The notes below the pieces were generated by a model that did not search any database, was not told the origin of the DNA, and worked only from the letters and a program-made list of their open reading frames with translations. This document shows positions 16,775-25,277 of a stretch of 64,000 nt of DNA, piece after piece. The DNA lies in assembly GCA_024655825.1 (NCBI GenBank), contig JANLFJ010000002.1, forward strand, positions 105,346 to 169,345, written 5' to 3'. The stretch is from Peptococcaceae bacterium (GTDB taxonomy: Bacteria; Bacillota; Peptococcia; DRI-13; PHAD01). Made by a program: the position numbers and the translations under genes. Each line of letters opens with the position of its first letter. The first letter of the stretch is position 1.

Positions 16775-17132
16775 ATTCTTCCACCTCATCTCCTTGAACA
16801 AAGCGGTCCATTTGTTCGATGGCCAACCGCTGAGTTAGCTCCTTGACCCTTTCCTGCAGCACGGAAATTTGGATGGACTGGTGCAGCGTAATAAACAGGA
16901 TGACAAGTATCGACAGCAGGAACAACAAGGTGGGAGGGTACTTGACGCCGGCCAGGTCGGCCATTATTTCCAGCGTATCCGGCATCGTGGAAAAAACCAG
17001 TATGGCCAGCGCCCCGCAAAGCCAGAACAGGGAATTGCGCTCGTTTATTTTCCTTTTAACCAGCAGGTAGAAAACCGCGCACACTGCGCTCAAGCCTGTA
17101 AATAGAATGACGATTCTTAACGTGCTGCCCAT
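16761..17132 (-). CDS. DUF2304 domain-containing membrane protein
   Basis: A 123-aa protein with three membrane segments and a C-terminal coiled-coil (LQERVKELTQRLAIEQ). The INERNSLFWLCGALAILVFSTMPDTLEIMADLAGVKYPPTLLFLL pattern is typical of DUF2304, a family usually encoded next to a DPM1-like GT2, as here. Its role is unknown; a membrane partner or regulator of the glycosyltransferase is plausible. It follows the GT2 gene by four bases and overlaps the HD-GYP gene. Confidence 0.82.
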   Translation of the reverse strand: MGSTLRIVILFTGLSAVCAVFYLLVKRKINERNSLFWLCGALAILVFSTMPDTLEIMADLAGVKYPPTLLFLLSILVILFITLHQSIQISVLQERVKELTQRLAIEQMDRFVQGDEVEEYDGR

Positions 17133-17136
17133 AACC

Positions 17137-17850
17137 CTATCCCCCCCGCTTCAATTTCGGTCGCAGCAAAACCACCAGGATACTGACCAGCATCTTTATA
17201 AAATAGAAGAGCGGCCGCAGTCCCGCGTGCATGCTCCTCCCGTATTCCCTTCCCCGTATGTTGGCCGGAAATTCGACCACTTTGAACCCCGATAGAATCA
17301 TCTGGATCAGGACATCGGCATCCGGGTAGTCCGGCGGGAAGTGGCCTATCTCGCTGTAATGGCGAAACGTCCTCCGGCTGAGTCCCTGGAGGCCGGAAGA
17401 GGGATCGGTTACCTTCACCCCGGTGGAAGCTTTGATTACCAGCCTGAAAACGTTGATGGCCATCCTTTTCAGGAAGCCGGTCTTAAAAGCGCCGCGGCCC
17501 AAAAAGCGCGAGCCGATAACGATGTCGTACCCTTTTTCCAGCAAATTCAGGATTGTTTTGATGTCTTCCGGGTCATGCTGCCCGTCGCCGTCGAACTGGA
17601 CGACATACCTGTACCCTTCCGAAACGGCGTATTTAAACCCGGCCTGCAGCGCTCCCCCGTAACCCAGGTTAAAGGGCAGCGAAATCAACCTGACCTTTTC
17701 CGCTCTAACCACGGCTTCCGTATTATCGGTTGAGCCGTCATTTACAACCAGTATGTCGATGTATGGGTTCGTCTTTTTTAAACCAGTTAGAACCTTCTTA
17801 ATATTACCGCCTTCGTTGTACGCCGGAATTATAACAAGACAGTCCCTCAC
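17137..17850 (-). CDS. Family 2 glycosyltransferase (DPM1-like)
   Basis: A 237-aa GT-A enzyme: VIIPAYNEGGNIKKVL, VVNDGSTDNT, LGYGGALQAGFKYA, then the catalytic VQFDGDGQHDPEDI and IGSRFLGRGAF. These features place it with dolichol-/undecaprenyl-phosphate sugar transferases. It would load a sugar from a nucleotide onto polyprenyl phosphate at the inner membrane face. It pairs with the downstream DUF2304 gene and resembles the second GT2 of the operon (19870-20622), so the module is duplicated. Confidence 0.88.
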   Translation of the reverse strand: MRDCLVIIPAYNEGGNIKKVLTGLKKTNPYIDILVVNDGSTDNTEAVVRAEKVRLISLPFNLGYGGALQAGFKYAVSEGYRYVVQFDGDGQHDPEDIKTILNLLEKGYDIVIGSRFLGRGAFKTGFLKRMAINVFRLVIKASTGVKVTDPSSGLQGLSRRTFRHYSEIGHFPPDYPDADVLIQMILSGFKVVEFPANIRGREYGRSMHAGLRPLFYFIKMLVSILVVLLRPKLKRGG

Positions 17851-17936
17851 CAGGGAATCCCCCTTATTAAGTATAATATAGCAGACAGGGCAAAAGTTTT
17901 AAAGAAAAACCCGCACCTCAATACCAATTTATGGTG

Positions 17937-19514
17937 CTAAATGATTTTAAAATAACGCAGCCCGCTCAAGTATCCAATACCGGCCAGCAGGACAACCAAA
18001 ACCGCATACAAGGCGCGGACCAGAAAGCCGCTTTCCTGGGGCCAAAAATTCCAGGCGTAAGCGCAAATTAAGGCGATGACCAGCACAATTAAATTAGCCC
18101 CAAGGACCCTGGCGACCTTTGACATGCCGTTTTTGAAAGACAATCCGAGTCTTTTTTTCAATGCCAAAAGCAAAACAGCCGCATCAAGGGTCGCTCCCAC
18201 CGCCAGCCCGTATCCCAGGCCTGCCGAACCCAGCCTATTGACCAGGAAAAAGTTTAAGGCGATGCTTGTCGACGCCGCCAGGGACGTGGTCAAAAGCGGC
18301 AGCAGCATCCTGCCCATGGCCAGGCATACCCTGTGGCAGATATACTCGGTGGCAAGACCTGCAACTGCCAGGGAATACCCGGCTAATATGCCCGAGGTGA
18401 TGGCCAGCGAATCGTGTCCAAAAGCGCCCCTTTGCAGGAGAATGGAAACGATAGGGACCCGCAGGACATGGAGGATGATCGAAAGGGGGAGAGAAACAAT
18501 TATAACCAGCCAGAAAGCGCTGGCAAAAGTTGCCCTGAATTCACTGGTATCTCCCAATCCTTTGGACCTGGACATGGACGGCAGGATAACCATGCCCACC
18601 GCGGCGACAAAAACCCAGACGGGAAACTGGGCCAGCCTGTAGGCGTAGTTCAGCCCGGCAATCGCCCCCACTTCCAGGTATGAGGCCAGGTACCGTTCGC
18701 TGAACAAAACGCTTTGAGCGGCAAGCAGGATCAGCAGGTAAGGAACAAAAGCGGACAAAACCTGCCGCATCCCCTCCAATATCGCCGCCCGGTTATCGAA
18801 AAAAGAACGGAAAACTGCAACAGCCGGAAATTTGATTTTGCCCTTGAAAAACAACCCGCCCCAGGTCAAAACGGACATGGAGAGGACGGCAATGACGATA
18901 AAATAAGCAACAACGTACACGCCCCTTGCTGCCGGCATTTTCAAAAACACCATGGCCAGGATGCCGGCTAAATAAACGCCGTTATAGAGGACAGGAGCAA
19001 AAGCGGAAACAACAAAACGGCCGTGCGCCTGCAGCAAAGAATTGCCGGCCGCGGCAGCAGGAGCGAAAACAATTATCGGCAAAAAAATAGCGAAAAAGTC
19101 AAGGCACAAGTGTTTTGCTTCCGGTGAAAGCCCGCTTCCCAGGACATCAATGATGTTTACCCTGAAGATGTCGAACAGTCCGAACACAAACAGCGAGATG
19201 AGCAACAGGAAAGCAGTCGTGTAAGCTGCGCACAGGCCCATCAAGCCCTTATTCCTGGCATGTATTTGGGAGTACAAGGGCACGCAGGAGGCAACAATCG
19301 AGGCGGATAAAAGATTCATCCCCACCATGTCGGGAAGAAAAAAGGCCAGCAGGAAAACGTCGGCATACAAAGTCGTGCCCAGGTATGAAGCCAGAGCAAT
19401 GTCCCGCGTAACAGCAACCATACTCAAAAGTATATTGATCATTATGATCGGGGCGACATCGCTTTTTGCATATTCTTTTATTATTTCGGCGGTTTTGTTA
19501 ATACAGCTTTTCAA
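17937..19514 (-). CDS. MurJ/MviN-superfamily lipid-linked oligosaccharide flippase
   Basis: A 525-aa polytopic protein with 13-14 predicted membrane segments. The N-terminal part (TRDIALASYLGTTLYADVFLLAFFLPDMVGMNLLSASIVASCVPLYSQ) matches the MviN/MurJ family of the MOP superfamily. MurJ flips lipid II, but copies inside polysaccharide clusters are usually Wzx-like and flip lipid-linked repeat units. Its setting between two GT2-DUF2304 modules supports the second role. The gene lies 24 bases after a DUF2304 gene. Confidence 0.85.
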   Translation of the reverse strand: MKSCINKTAEIIKEYAKSDVAPIIMINILLSMVAVTRDIALASYLGTTLYADVFLLAFFLPDMVGMNLLSASIVASCVPLYSQIHARNKGLMGLCAAYTTAFLLLISLFVFGLFDIFRVNIIDVLGSGLSPEAKHLCLDFFAIFLPIIVFAPAAAAGNSLLQAHGRFVVSAFAPVLYNGVYLAGILAMVFLKMPAARGVYVVAYFIVIAVLSMSVLTWGGLFFKGKIKFPAVAVFRSFFDNRAAILEGMRQVLSAFVPYLLILLAAQSVLFSERYLASYLEVGAIAGLNYAYRLAQFPVWVFVAAVGMVILPSMSRSKGLGDTSEFRATFASAFWLVIIVSLPLSIILHVLRVPIVSILLQRGAFGHDSLAITSGILAGYSLAVAGLATEYICHRVCLAMGRMLLPLLTTSLAASTSIALNFFLVNRLGSAGLGYGLAVGATLDAAVLLLALKKRLGLSFKNGMSKVARVLGANLIVLVIALICAYAWNFWPQESGFLVRALYAVLVVLLAGIGYLSGLRYFKII

Positions 19515-19538
19515 GACGATACCTCAAATTGCATAATA

Positions 19539-19901
19539 CTAAGAATTGCGGGAAAGACCCTGGGCTAATCTTTCCAGTTCAATTTTCAATAAAGCTGTTT
19601 CCTGGGTCAGGTTTCTTATTCTTCTCGAACTCCTGGACAGGGCAACAGTCAAACTGAACACAATCGCTATCAAAAAAAGATTGCCTGCAAGAAAGAGCAT
19701 GTTGAGACGGTCAGCTATGCCGAACAAATCCGCCAGGCCGCTCAGTACCAGCGGGTTTACAGCGAGAAAAACGAGACAAACGCCTGAAAACAGCCAGAGC
19801 AAGGAATATTTCAGTTCAAGCAGTTCTTTTTTTATTAAATGAACCACGGAAAACGTAAAAAAAAGAGAACTAACCGCCATAATTATTTGTATTCTTTTCA
19901 T
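19539..19901 (-). CDS. DUF2304 domain-containing membrane protein (second copy)
   Basis: A 120-aa protein of the same family as the copy at 16761-17132: three membrane segments with KYSLLWLFSGVCLVFLAVNPLVLSGLADLFGI, ending in a short helix (RNLTQETALLKIELERLAQG). Its start overlaps the preceding GT2 gene by 32 bases, so translation is coupled. Function unknown; the repeated pairing with DPM1-like enzymes suggests a dedicated partner. Confidence 0.82.
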   Translation of the reverse strand: MKRIQIIMAVSSLFFTFSVVHLIKKELLELKYSLLWLFSGVCLVFLAVNPLVLSGLADLFGIADRLNMLFLAGNLFLIAIVFSLTVALSRSSRRIRNLTQETALLKIELERLAQGLSRNS

Positions 19902-20622
19902 AAACCCCTAACCTCCGGTTTATCTTTTTGGGTGCCTTCATCAAACTGAAAAAAACAGCCAGGCTCACCTTGATCATATAATAAACAGCTTTGCCGCGGC
20001 TGATCGAAGAAACCCCGGCAGTCCGTTCGGCCATTGTAACCGGGACTTCGCTGATCCGCAGACCATTTCTGAGGGAATCGATGATCGATTCAACGGATGC
20101 GTAGTCGGCAGGGTAATTAAATGCAAAATGCTCTATGGCCGCCCTGCCGCACACCCGGAAACCGGAAGTGGGATCGTAAATCTTCACCCCTGTTAATATT
20201 TTAATGAGAAATGAAAAGTAATAAATCCCTATTCTTCTGACCAGGGTGGATTTAAACCCTCCCTGGTTAATAAACCTGGACCCGATTACGATATCGCTTT
20301 TCTTATCCTGCAGTGCCTTTATCATTGCCGGTATTTCACTTGAACTGTGCTGGCCGTCCCCATCTATTTGCACGACAATGTCGTAACCATGTTTCAAAGC
20401 AAACTTATACCCTGTTTGCAGGGCACCCCCGATCCCAAGGTTGTTTGAAAGATCCAACACCATTACCTGTTCTTTTCTGGCCGCTTCTCCCGTTCGATCA
20501 ACCGACCCGTCATTGACAACAAGTATATCGCCGCCCGGGAGGCTCCGCTTTACCTGAACTATAACTCCCGCAATGTTCTCCTCCTCGTTGTACGCTGGTA
20601 TTACAACCAAGATTCTACTCAT
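19870..20622 (-). CDS. Family 2 glycosyltransferase (DPM1-like, second copy)
   Basis: A 250-aa GT-A enzyme with VVIPAYNEEENIAGVI, VVNDGSVDRT, LGIGGALQTGYKFA, VQIDGDGQHSSSEI and IGSRFINQGGF. It is clearly paralogous to the GT2 at 17137-17850 but diverged, so the two may use different sugars. The C-terminal end is hydrophobic and basic, suggesting membrane contact. It overlaps its DUF2304 partner. Confidence 0.88.
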   Translation of the reverse strand: MSRILVVIPAYNEEENIAGVIVQVKRSLPGGDILVVNDGSVDRTGEAARKEQVMVLDLSNNLGIGGALQTGYKFALKHGYDIVVQIDGDGQHSSSEIPAMIKALQDKKSDIVIGSRFINQGGFKSTLVRRIGIYYFSFLIKILTGVKIYDPTSGFRVCGRAAIEHFAFNYPADYASVESIIDSLRNGLRISEVPVTMAERTAGVSSISRGKAVYYMIKVSLAVFFSLMKAPKKINRRLGVYEKNTNNYGG

Positions 20623-20661
20623 AGAACTTCTCCACCTTTTGTAAAAGCTATCTCCGGCAAT

Positions 20662-22032
20662 TCAGTTTGATAACAGAGAAACGCCCTGCTTGCACAAATC
20701 GATTAAATCCTGGGGGCTCCTGACATTAGCCAGCATCCTTAAAATATAGGACGGGCGCAAATAGAAGCTGTATATAGCGTAATTCCTCAATTTCCACAGT
20801 TTTTCCCTGGACAGAAGCGATGTCTCGATCACGGGATACCCCCTTGAGGGGTCCAGTTCTTCCTCCTCTCCCGCCAGCCAGCCGTTTTCCAGGCAGCGCT
20901 CGCGCAGCGTCGTCCCCGGAAGGGGTATGGCGACATTAAACGACGCGTAATCGCACCTTATTTTCTTGGCCAGTTCTATGGTTTGTTTTAAAGTCTCTTC
21001 CGTTTCGCCGGGTAAGCCTAAAACAAAGTGGGCCAGGGTTTTAATCCGCAAACGTGAGCATAATTCAAACATGCTCACTATTTCTTCCACCCTGACATCT
21101 TTATTGTTGTGGTCCAGGATTTGCTGGGACGCGCTCTCCACGCCGAACTGGATCGTGTGGCAGCCTGCTCTTTTCATCAATTTCAACATGTCTTCGTCCA
21201 AAACATTAACCCTGGACGCGCATACCCACGAAAACCCGTGAAACCGGGAAATCATTTCTTCACATATTCTCCTGGCGACACCCGCCGGAATTCCAAAAGT
21301 AAAGTCTTTGAAAAAGATTTCCCTTATGCCGAGGCAATCAAGTTTTTCAAGCTCTGGAACGATATTCTCCCAGGGACGGTACTTAAAATCAAGCCTTTCT
21401 GCTATACAGTAGCTGCACTGGTAGGGACACCCGTAATTCGTAAGCATGCTGGTAAAAGGCCTTTGCCTTCCATGCGGTATCCGGTATTTGTTCAGCGGGA
21501 ACAGTTCATGCAGGGGAACCGGAACGGAAAACTCCTTCAGTTTTTGGGGCGGTTTTAAAACGATTTCGTCCCCACGGCGCAGACAAATATCATACAAATC
21601 CTCTTTGCCCTTCAGGTAACCCAGGAGGGAATCGCTTGTAAAATCCATTAACACGGCATCCAGGAAAGGATGCTGTTCCATTATTTCCTTGCATCTCTCC
21701 CTCAGAACGCCTCCCGAACCTATCAAAACGGCTCCCGTAATTTCTTTTGCCTTTTGCATAAATATGAAATCCTCAAGCCAGGAAGAAATCCCGGTAATAA
21801 AAACAATACAGTCGGGTTTAAATTTTCTTATTTTTTCCAACGCAACCGCATCATTAATCCTTTCAATAAGCGCGTCAAGAACAGCCACTTCATGCTCTGC
21901 GGACAGGATCCCGCTTTGCATTAGCAAATCAATGGGAGGCCAGTAATAGCTGGCTTTCGACACGGTGGAACAATGCTGGTCTCTCAAATAAAGCCTTTTC
22001 CCCGGCGGGTTTAACAACAATACTTTTCCCAA
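20662..22032 (-). CDS. B12-binding-type radical SAM protein
   Basis: A 456-aa enzyme. Residues 1-150 form a cobalamin-binding-like Rossmann domain (starting KVLLLNPPGKRLYLRDQH, with FKPDCIVFITGIS). The radical SAM core follows, with the 4Fe-4S motif CPYQCSYC near residue 200 and later TIQFGVESASQQIL and HFVLGLPGETEET. This architecture is seen in anaerobic methyltransferases and other modifying enzymes in surface-polysaccharide clusters. The histidine of the usual DxHxxG cobalamin motif is not evident, so B12 use is uncertain. It lies between the GT2 and the deacetylase; a polymer or lipid-carrier modification is plausible. Confidence 0.83.
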   Translation of the reverse strand: MGKVLLLNPPGKRLYLRDQHCSTVSKASYYWPPIDLLMQSGILSAEHEVAVLDALIERINDAVALEKIRKFKPDCIVFITGISSWLEDFIFMQKAKEITGAVLIGSGGVLRERCKEIMEQHPFLDAVLMDFTSDSLLGYLKGKEDLYDICLRRGDEIVLKPPQKLKEFSVPVPLHELFPLNKYRIPHGRQRPFTSMLTNYGCPYQCSYCIAERLDFKYRPWENIVPELEKLDCLGIREIFFKDFTFGIPAGVARRICEEMISRFHGFSWVCASRVNVLDEDMLKLMKRAGCHTIQFGVESASQQILDHNNKDVRVEEIVSMFELCSRLRIKTLAHFVLGLPGETEETLKQTIELAKKIRCDYASFNVAIPLPGTTLRERCLENGWLAGEEEELDPSRGYPVIETSLLSREKLWKLRNYAIYSFYLRPSYILRMLANVRSPQDLIDLCKQGVSLLSN

Positions 22033-22052
22033 GTGTTCAACCCTCCTTTTCC

Positions 22053-22907
22053 TTATAATGGTAGTACCGGATATTTTTTTCCTTTTATTGCTTCGCCCAG
22101 GGTGGTGAATTTAAACCTTTTGAACAACGCTTCCAGTTTTCTTACTGTCGTCTCCAAGTTGTGATAGTGAACGAATTTAATAAGCGCAGGCACCTTTAAC
22201 CTTGGCTGCTTTATGTCTGTCTCCCAGGGATGCGTGTAAACCATTGCCGGCTTTTGTTTATTCACGCTGGCCAGCATCTTGATGATTAACCATCCCGGCA
22301 GTAGGCGTAAATACAAGCCGCCAGCAAAAGGAAAACGATAATTCCATATTTGGAAAACCGTGGGAGGATATTCCAAAATATTGAGGGTTTTACCGTCAAC
22401 AACGGGGTAATAAGGCCCACCGGGAGCTTTGCTTATTCCATATAAAGGATTCCTAAAAGGGTAAATGCTGGAACTGCAGGTAAAACCCTCTTCTTCCAGA
22501 ATTATCAAGGCCCATAAACACTTCCTGGTGATCGACCATGAGGGTGCCCTGTAAAATTTCACCGGCCTTCCGGTGATATCCTCAAGTAAACTTTTGGAGT
22601 GCAGGAGCTCCTTTCTGAACTCTTCCGGTTTTTGTTCATACACCAGCTTGTGCCAGTATCCGTGAGAGCCGATTTCATGCCCGTTTTCAACGATTTTTTT
22701 AATAAGTCCCGGGTGTTTTCCGGCCACACAGCCAAGGATGAAAAAAGTCGCCTTAAGGTCGTGTTTCTCCAACAGCCCAAGAAGCAAAAGAGTGCTTTGC
22801 TCGATCCTGTCCTGGCAATGCTCGTACTGGTCTACTGAAATATTTAAAGCATTAGCGTGATACCAATCTTCTATATCAACTGTCAGTATATTTTTCAAAG
22901 TAATCAC
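22053..22907 (-). CDS. Polysaccharide deacetylase (DUF3473 / XrtA-system-like)
   Basis: A 284-aa NodB-fold (CE4) enzyme. The metal site is VDIEDWYH near residue 10 and NGHEIGSHGYWH near residue 77 (Asp plus two His); FYRAPSWSIT and the C-terminal MVYTHPWE complete the family motifs. It resembles the DUF3473-type deacetylases of exopolysaccharide loci. There is no signal peptide, so it may act on lipid-linked precursors inside the cell. In canonical Pel systems deacetylation is done by a domain of PelA; here deacetylase and hydrolase are separate genes. Its start overlaps the end of the preceding ATP-grasp gene by 32 bases. Confidence 0.87.
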   Translation of the reverse strand: MITLKNILTVDIEDWYHANALNISVDQYEHCQDRIEQSTLLLLGLLEKHDLKATFFILGCVAGKHPGLIKKIVENGHEIGSHGYWHKLVYEQKPEEFRKELLHSKSLLEDITGRPVKFYRAPSWSITRKCLWALIILEEEGFTCSSSIYPFRNPLYGISKAPGGPYYPVVDGKTLNILEYPPTVFQIWNYRFPFAGGLYLRLLPGWLIIKMLASVNKQKPAMVYTHPWETDIKQPRLKVPALIKFVHYHNLETTVRKLEALFKRFKFTTLGEAIKGKKYPVLPL

Positions 22908-24069
22908 CCTTTAAAACAAATCTCCACATTTCGCGGTCGAGCAGGTACCTGAAACACGCTAAAAGAAAGCCTAAGGCTGGTAGCGGGTCGTCCAGGGAGA
23001 GGATGTCGTCATAAACATCCCTTTTTTTTCCGGCCAAAAATGGCGGATCCATTTTCAGCCTGTCTTTGTTGGTTATGAAATGAAGAATATCGCCCGGCAG
23101 AAGCCAGCGACATTTTATGCCCTGCTTGTATGAATTTACTTCTTCCGCATCCCCCTCCACAGCCAGCTTATACAAAAGCCAGGGGAAATCTACTCCCGCT
23201 ATAACAGCCAGGTGCAAGGAGCCCCAAAACCTCGGGTTTATTTCCATGAAGTATGCCTTCCCCTGCTTGTCCACCAGGAATTCAAGCTCGGCAATCCCTG
23301 TCCAATTCAAATCCTTCAACAACTTTAATCCCTGCTCTACCAGTTCCGGGAAAAAGACGCTTTCCTGCACCACGCTTGTTCCTATATCCACCGGATAATG
23401 CCTGATCTGTCTTTGCACAAAAGAAGCCCTCAATTGAGAAGATTTGTTAAACAGAAGACACACGCTGTATTTTGCGGCAGGCGGTATATATTCTTGTATA
23501 ATCGGATAAGGATGCTCCTTGTGAACCCTAAGATAAACCCCGGCTAACTCCTTTCTTTCCTTTACAAGCTTTATGCCCCTTGAACCCGAACTTTTTCGCG
23601 GCTTGATCACTACTGGTAATTCCAGTCTTTTGATTATATCGTCTAATTTCTCCAAATCATTTGGCTGCACAGTCTCCGGGCAAAGCAGCCCTGCGCGCTG
23701 TGCGGCTAAAACCGAGAGCCCCTTGTCGGCAGCAATCCTGTAACTATCTACCGGCGGCAAAACAAAATGGCAAATCTTTTCCACTTCTTCCCTTCGTTCC
23801 ATAACAACTTCCAGAGCTGCGTCATCCACGGGCATACATGCGTCACAGCGATACTTTTGCAGGCTTTCAACAAGCCAATTGAAAAATTCTCCAGGATATT
23901 TCTTCGGATCGGGATAAACCAATGAACGGCTGCAATACTTGGAATAAAGAGCGGGAGCAAATCTGGTCTTTTCCGCTGCCAGCACTTCCAGCCCTTTTTT
24001 GCCCAATGAGCGGACAACTGCCAGGGTCATCCTGGGTTGACCGTCCGTAACCAATATCCTTGCCTTCAT
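22876..24069 (-). CDS. ATP-grasp domain protein (copy 2 of tandem pair)
   Basis: A 397-aa protein of the carbamoyl-phosphate-synthase-like ATP-grasp group. The pre-ATP-grasp domain begins ARILVTDGQPRMTLAVVRSLGKKG; the ATP-binding part has PVVIKPRKSSGSRGI, and the metal-binding end is FMEINPRFWGSLHLAV. ATP-grasp enzymes join a carboxylate to an amine or thiol through an acyl-phosphate; the substrate here is unknown. The ATG at 24069 lies where similarity to the neighbouring paralogue begins; the longer frame to 24159 only overlaps that gene. It may add an amino acid to a sugar, but this is inference. Confidence 0.82.
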   Translation of the reverse strand: MKARILVTDGQPRMTLAVVRSLGKKGLEVLAAEKTRFAPALYSKYCSRSLVYPDPKKYPGEFFNWLVESLQKYRCDACMPVDDAALEVVMERREEVEKICHFVLPPVDSYRIAADKGLSVLAAQRAGLLCPETVQPNDLEKLDDIIKRLELPVVIKPRKSSGSRGIKLVKERKELAGVYLRVHKEHPYPIIQEYIPPAAKYSVCLLFNKSSQLRASFVQRQIRHYPVDIGTSVVQESVFFPELVEQGLKLLKDLNWTGIAELEFLVDKQGKAYFMEINPRFWGSLHLAVIAGVDFPWLLYKLAVEGDAEEVNSYKQGIKCRWLLPGDILHFITNKDRLKMDPPFLAGKKRDVYDDILSLDDPLPALGFLLACFRYLLDREMWRFVLKGDYFEKYTDS

Positions 24070-24083
24070 TTCTCGCCTGCTCC

Positions 24084-25271
24084 CTATTTGTTTTTCCTTT
24101 TTAATCCCCTGCCCAAAACCTCTTTCCACATTTGAAGGTCCGGCAAGTACCTTAAACAAGCTAAAACAAAACCCAGTGTCGGCAGCGGGTCGTCCCAGGA
24201 CAGGATGTCGTCATGCACATTTCTTTTCTTGCCGGCTAAAAACGGGGGGTCCATTTTAAACCTGTCCTTATTCGCTATGAAATGAAGGATATCACCAGGC
24301 AACAACCAGCGTCCCATCAGTCCGGTTATATATGTATGCACTTCTTCCACATCCCCTTCCATGGCCAACCTGTACAAAAGCCATGGAAAATCAACTCCTG
24401 CCAGTATCGCGGTATTTAATGACGCCCAAAGCCTTGGATTCACTTCAATAAAGTATATTCTCCCCTGCCTGTCCACCATAAATTCAAATTCAATCGGCCC
24501 AAACCATTCCAGCTTTTTCATAAACGTCATGGCAAGATCTATCAGTTCGGGATAATAAACGCTTTCCTGTATTGTGCTCGAACCTATATCCACCGGGTAA
24601 AGCCTTATTGGCTTGTAAACATAAGAAGCCCTCAGTTCGGAGTCTTTATTAAACAGCAAACACAGCCCATATTTTTGGGTGGGGAATATATATTTCTGGA
24701 CAATAGGGTAGGGGTATTTCCTGTGAACGTGGAGATAAGTATCGGCAAAAACCTTTTTTTCTTCGGCCAGGCATATTCCCCGTGAACCAGAACTGTTCCT
24801 CGGTTTTATGATCACCGGAAAATCCAGCCGGTTCGCAATATCGTCCAGTTCTTCCAAGTTGCCGGGCGCGATAGTGTCCGGGCAAAGAAGCCCCGCACGC
24901 TGGGCCGCCAGCACTGACAGCTCCTTATCGGCGGCAATCCTGTAACTTTCCACCGGCGGCAGTACAAAACGGCAAATACTTTCCAATTCATCCTTATGAT
25001 CCATAATCACTTTTAGCGTCGCGTCGTCCATAGGAATGCACACGTCGCACTGGTAATCCCGCAAAGTTTTTACCAGCCAGCCAAAAAATTGATCCTGTTT
25101 ATTCTTTGGATCGGGATAAACCAACGCCTTTTTGCAGTATTTGGAGAACAGCGCAGGAGCAAATCTTGTTGTTTCAGCCGCCAGCACCTCCAAACCTTTT
25201 TTACCCAGTGAACGCACCGCAGCCAGCGTCTTCCTTGGCTGTCCGTCCGTCAGGAGCACTCTTTTTCCCAT
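24084..25271 (-). CDS. ATP-grasp domain protein (copy 1 of tandem pair)
   Basis: A 395-aa protein, about two thirds identical by eye to the next gene over its whole length, so the two arose by tandem duplication. Motifs are VLLTDGQPRKTLAAVRSLGKKG, VIIKPRNSSGSRGI and FIEVNPRLWASLNTAI. The C-terminal block (RWLLPGDILHFI and FKMDPPFLAGKK) is shared by both copies and lies outside the ATP-grasp core, perhaps contacting membrane or substrate. It follows a large membrane protein gene by six bases. Confidence 0.83.
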   Translation of the reverse strand: MGKRVLLTDGQPRKTLAAVRSLGKKGLEVLAAETTRFAPALFSKYCKKALVYPDPKNKQDQFFGWLVKTLRDYQCDVCIPMDDATLKVIMDHKDELESICRFVLPPVESYRIAADKELSVLAAQRAGLLCPDTIAPGNLEELDDIANRLDFPVIIKPRNSSGSRGICLAEEKKVFADTYLHVHRKYPYPIVQKYIFPTQKYGLCLLFNKDSELRASYVYKPIRLYPVDIGSSTIQESVYYPELIDLAMTFMKKLEWFGPIEFEFMVDRQGRIYFIEVNPRLWASLNTAILAGVDFPWLLYRLAMEGDVEEVHTYITGLMGRWLLPGDILHFIANKDRFKMDPPFLAGKKRNVHDDILSWDDPLPTLGFVLACLRYLPDLQMWKEVLGRGLKRKNK

Positions 25272-25277
25272 CCGTTT

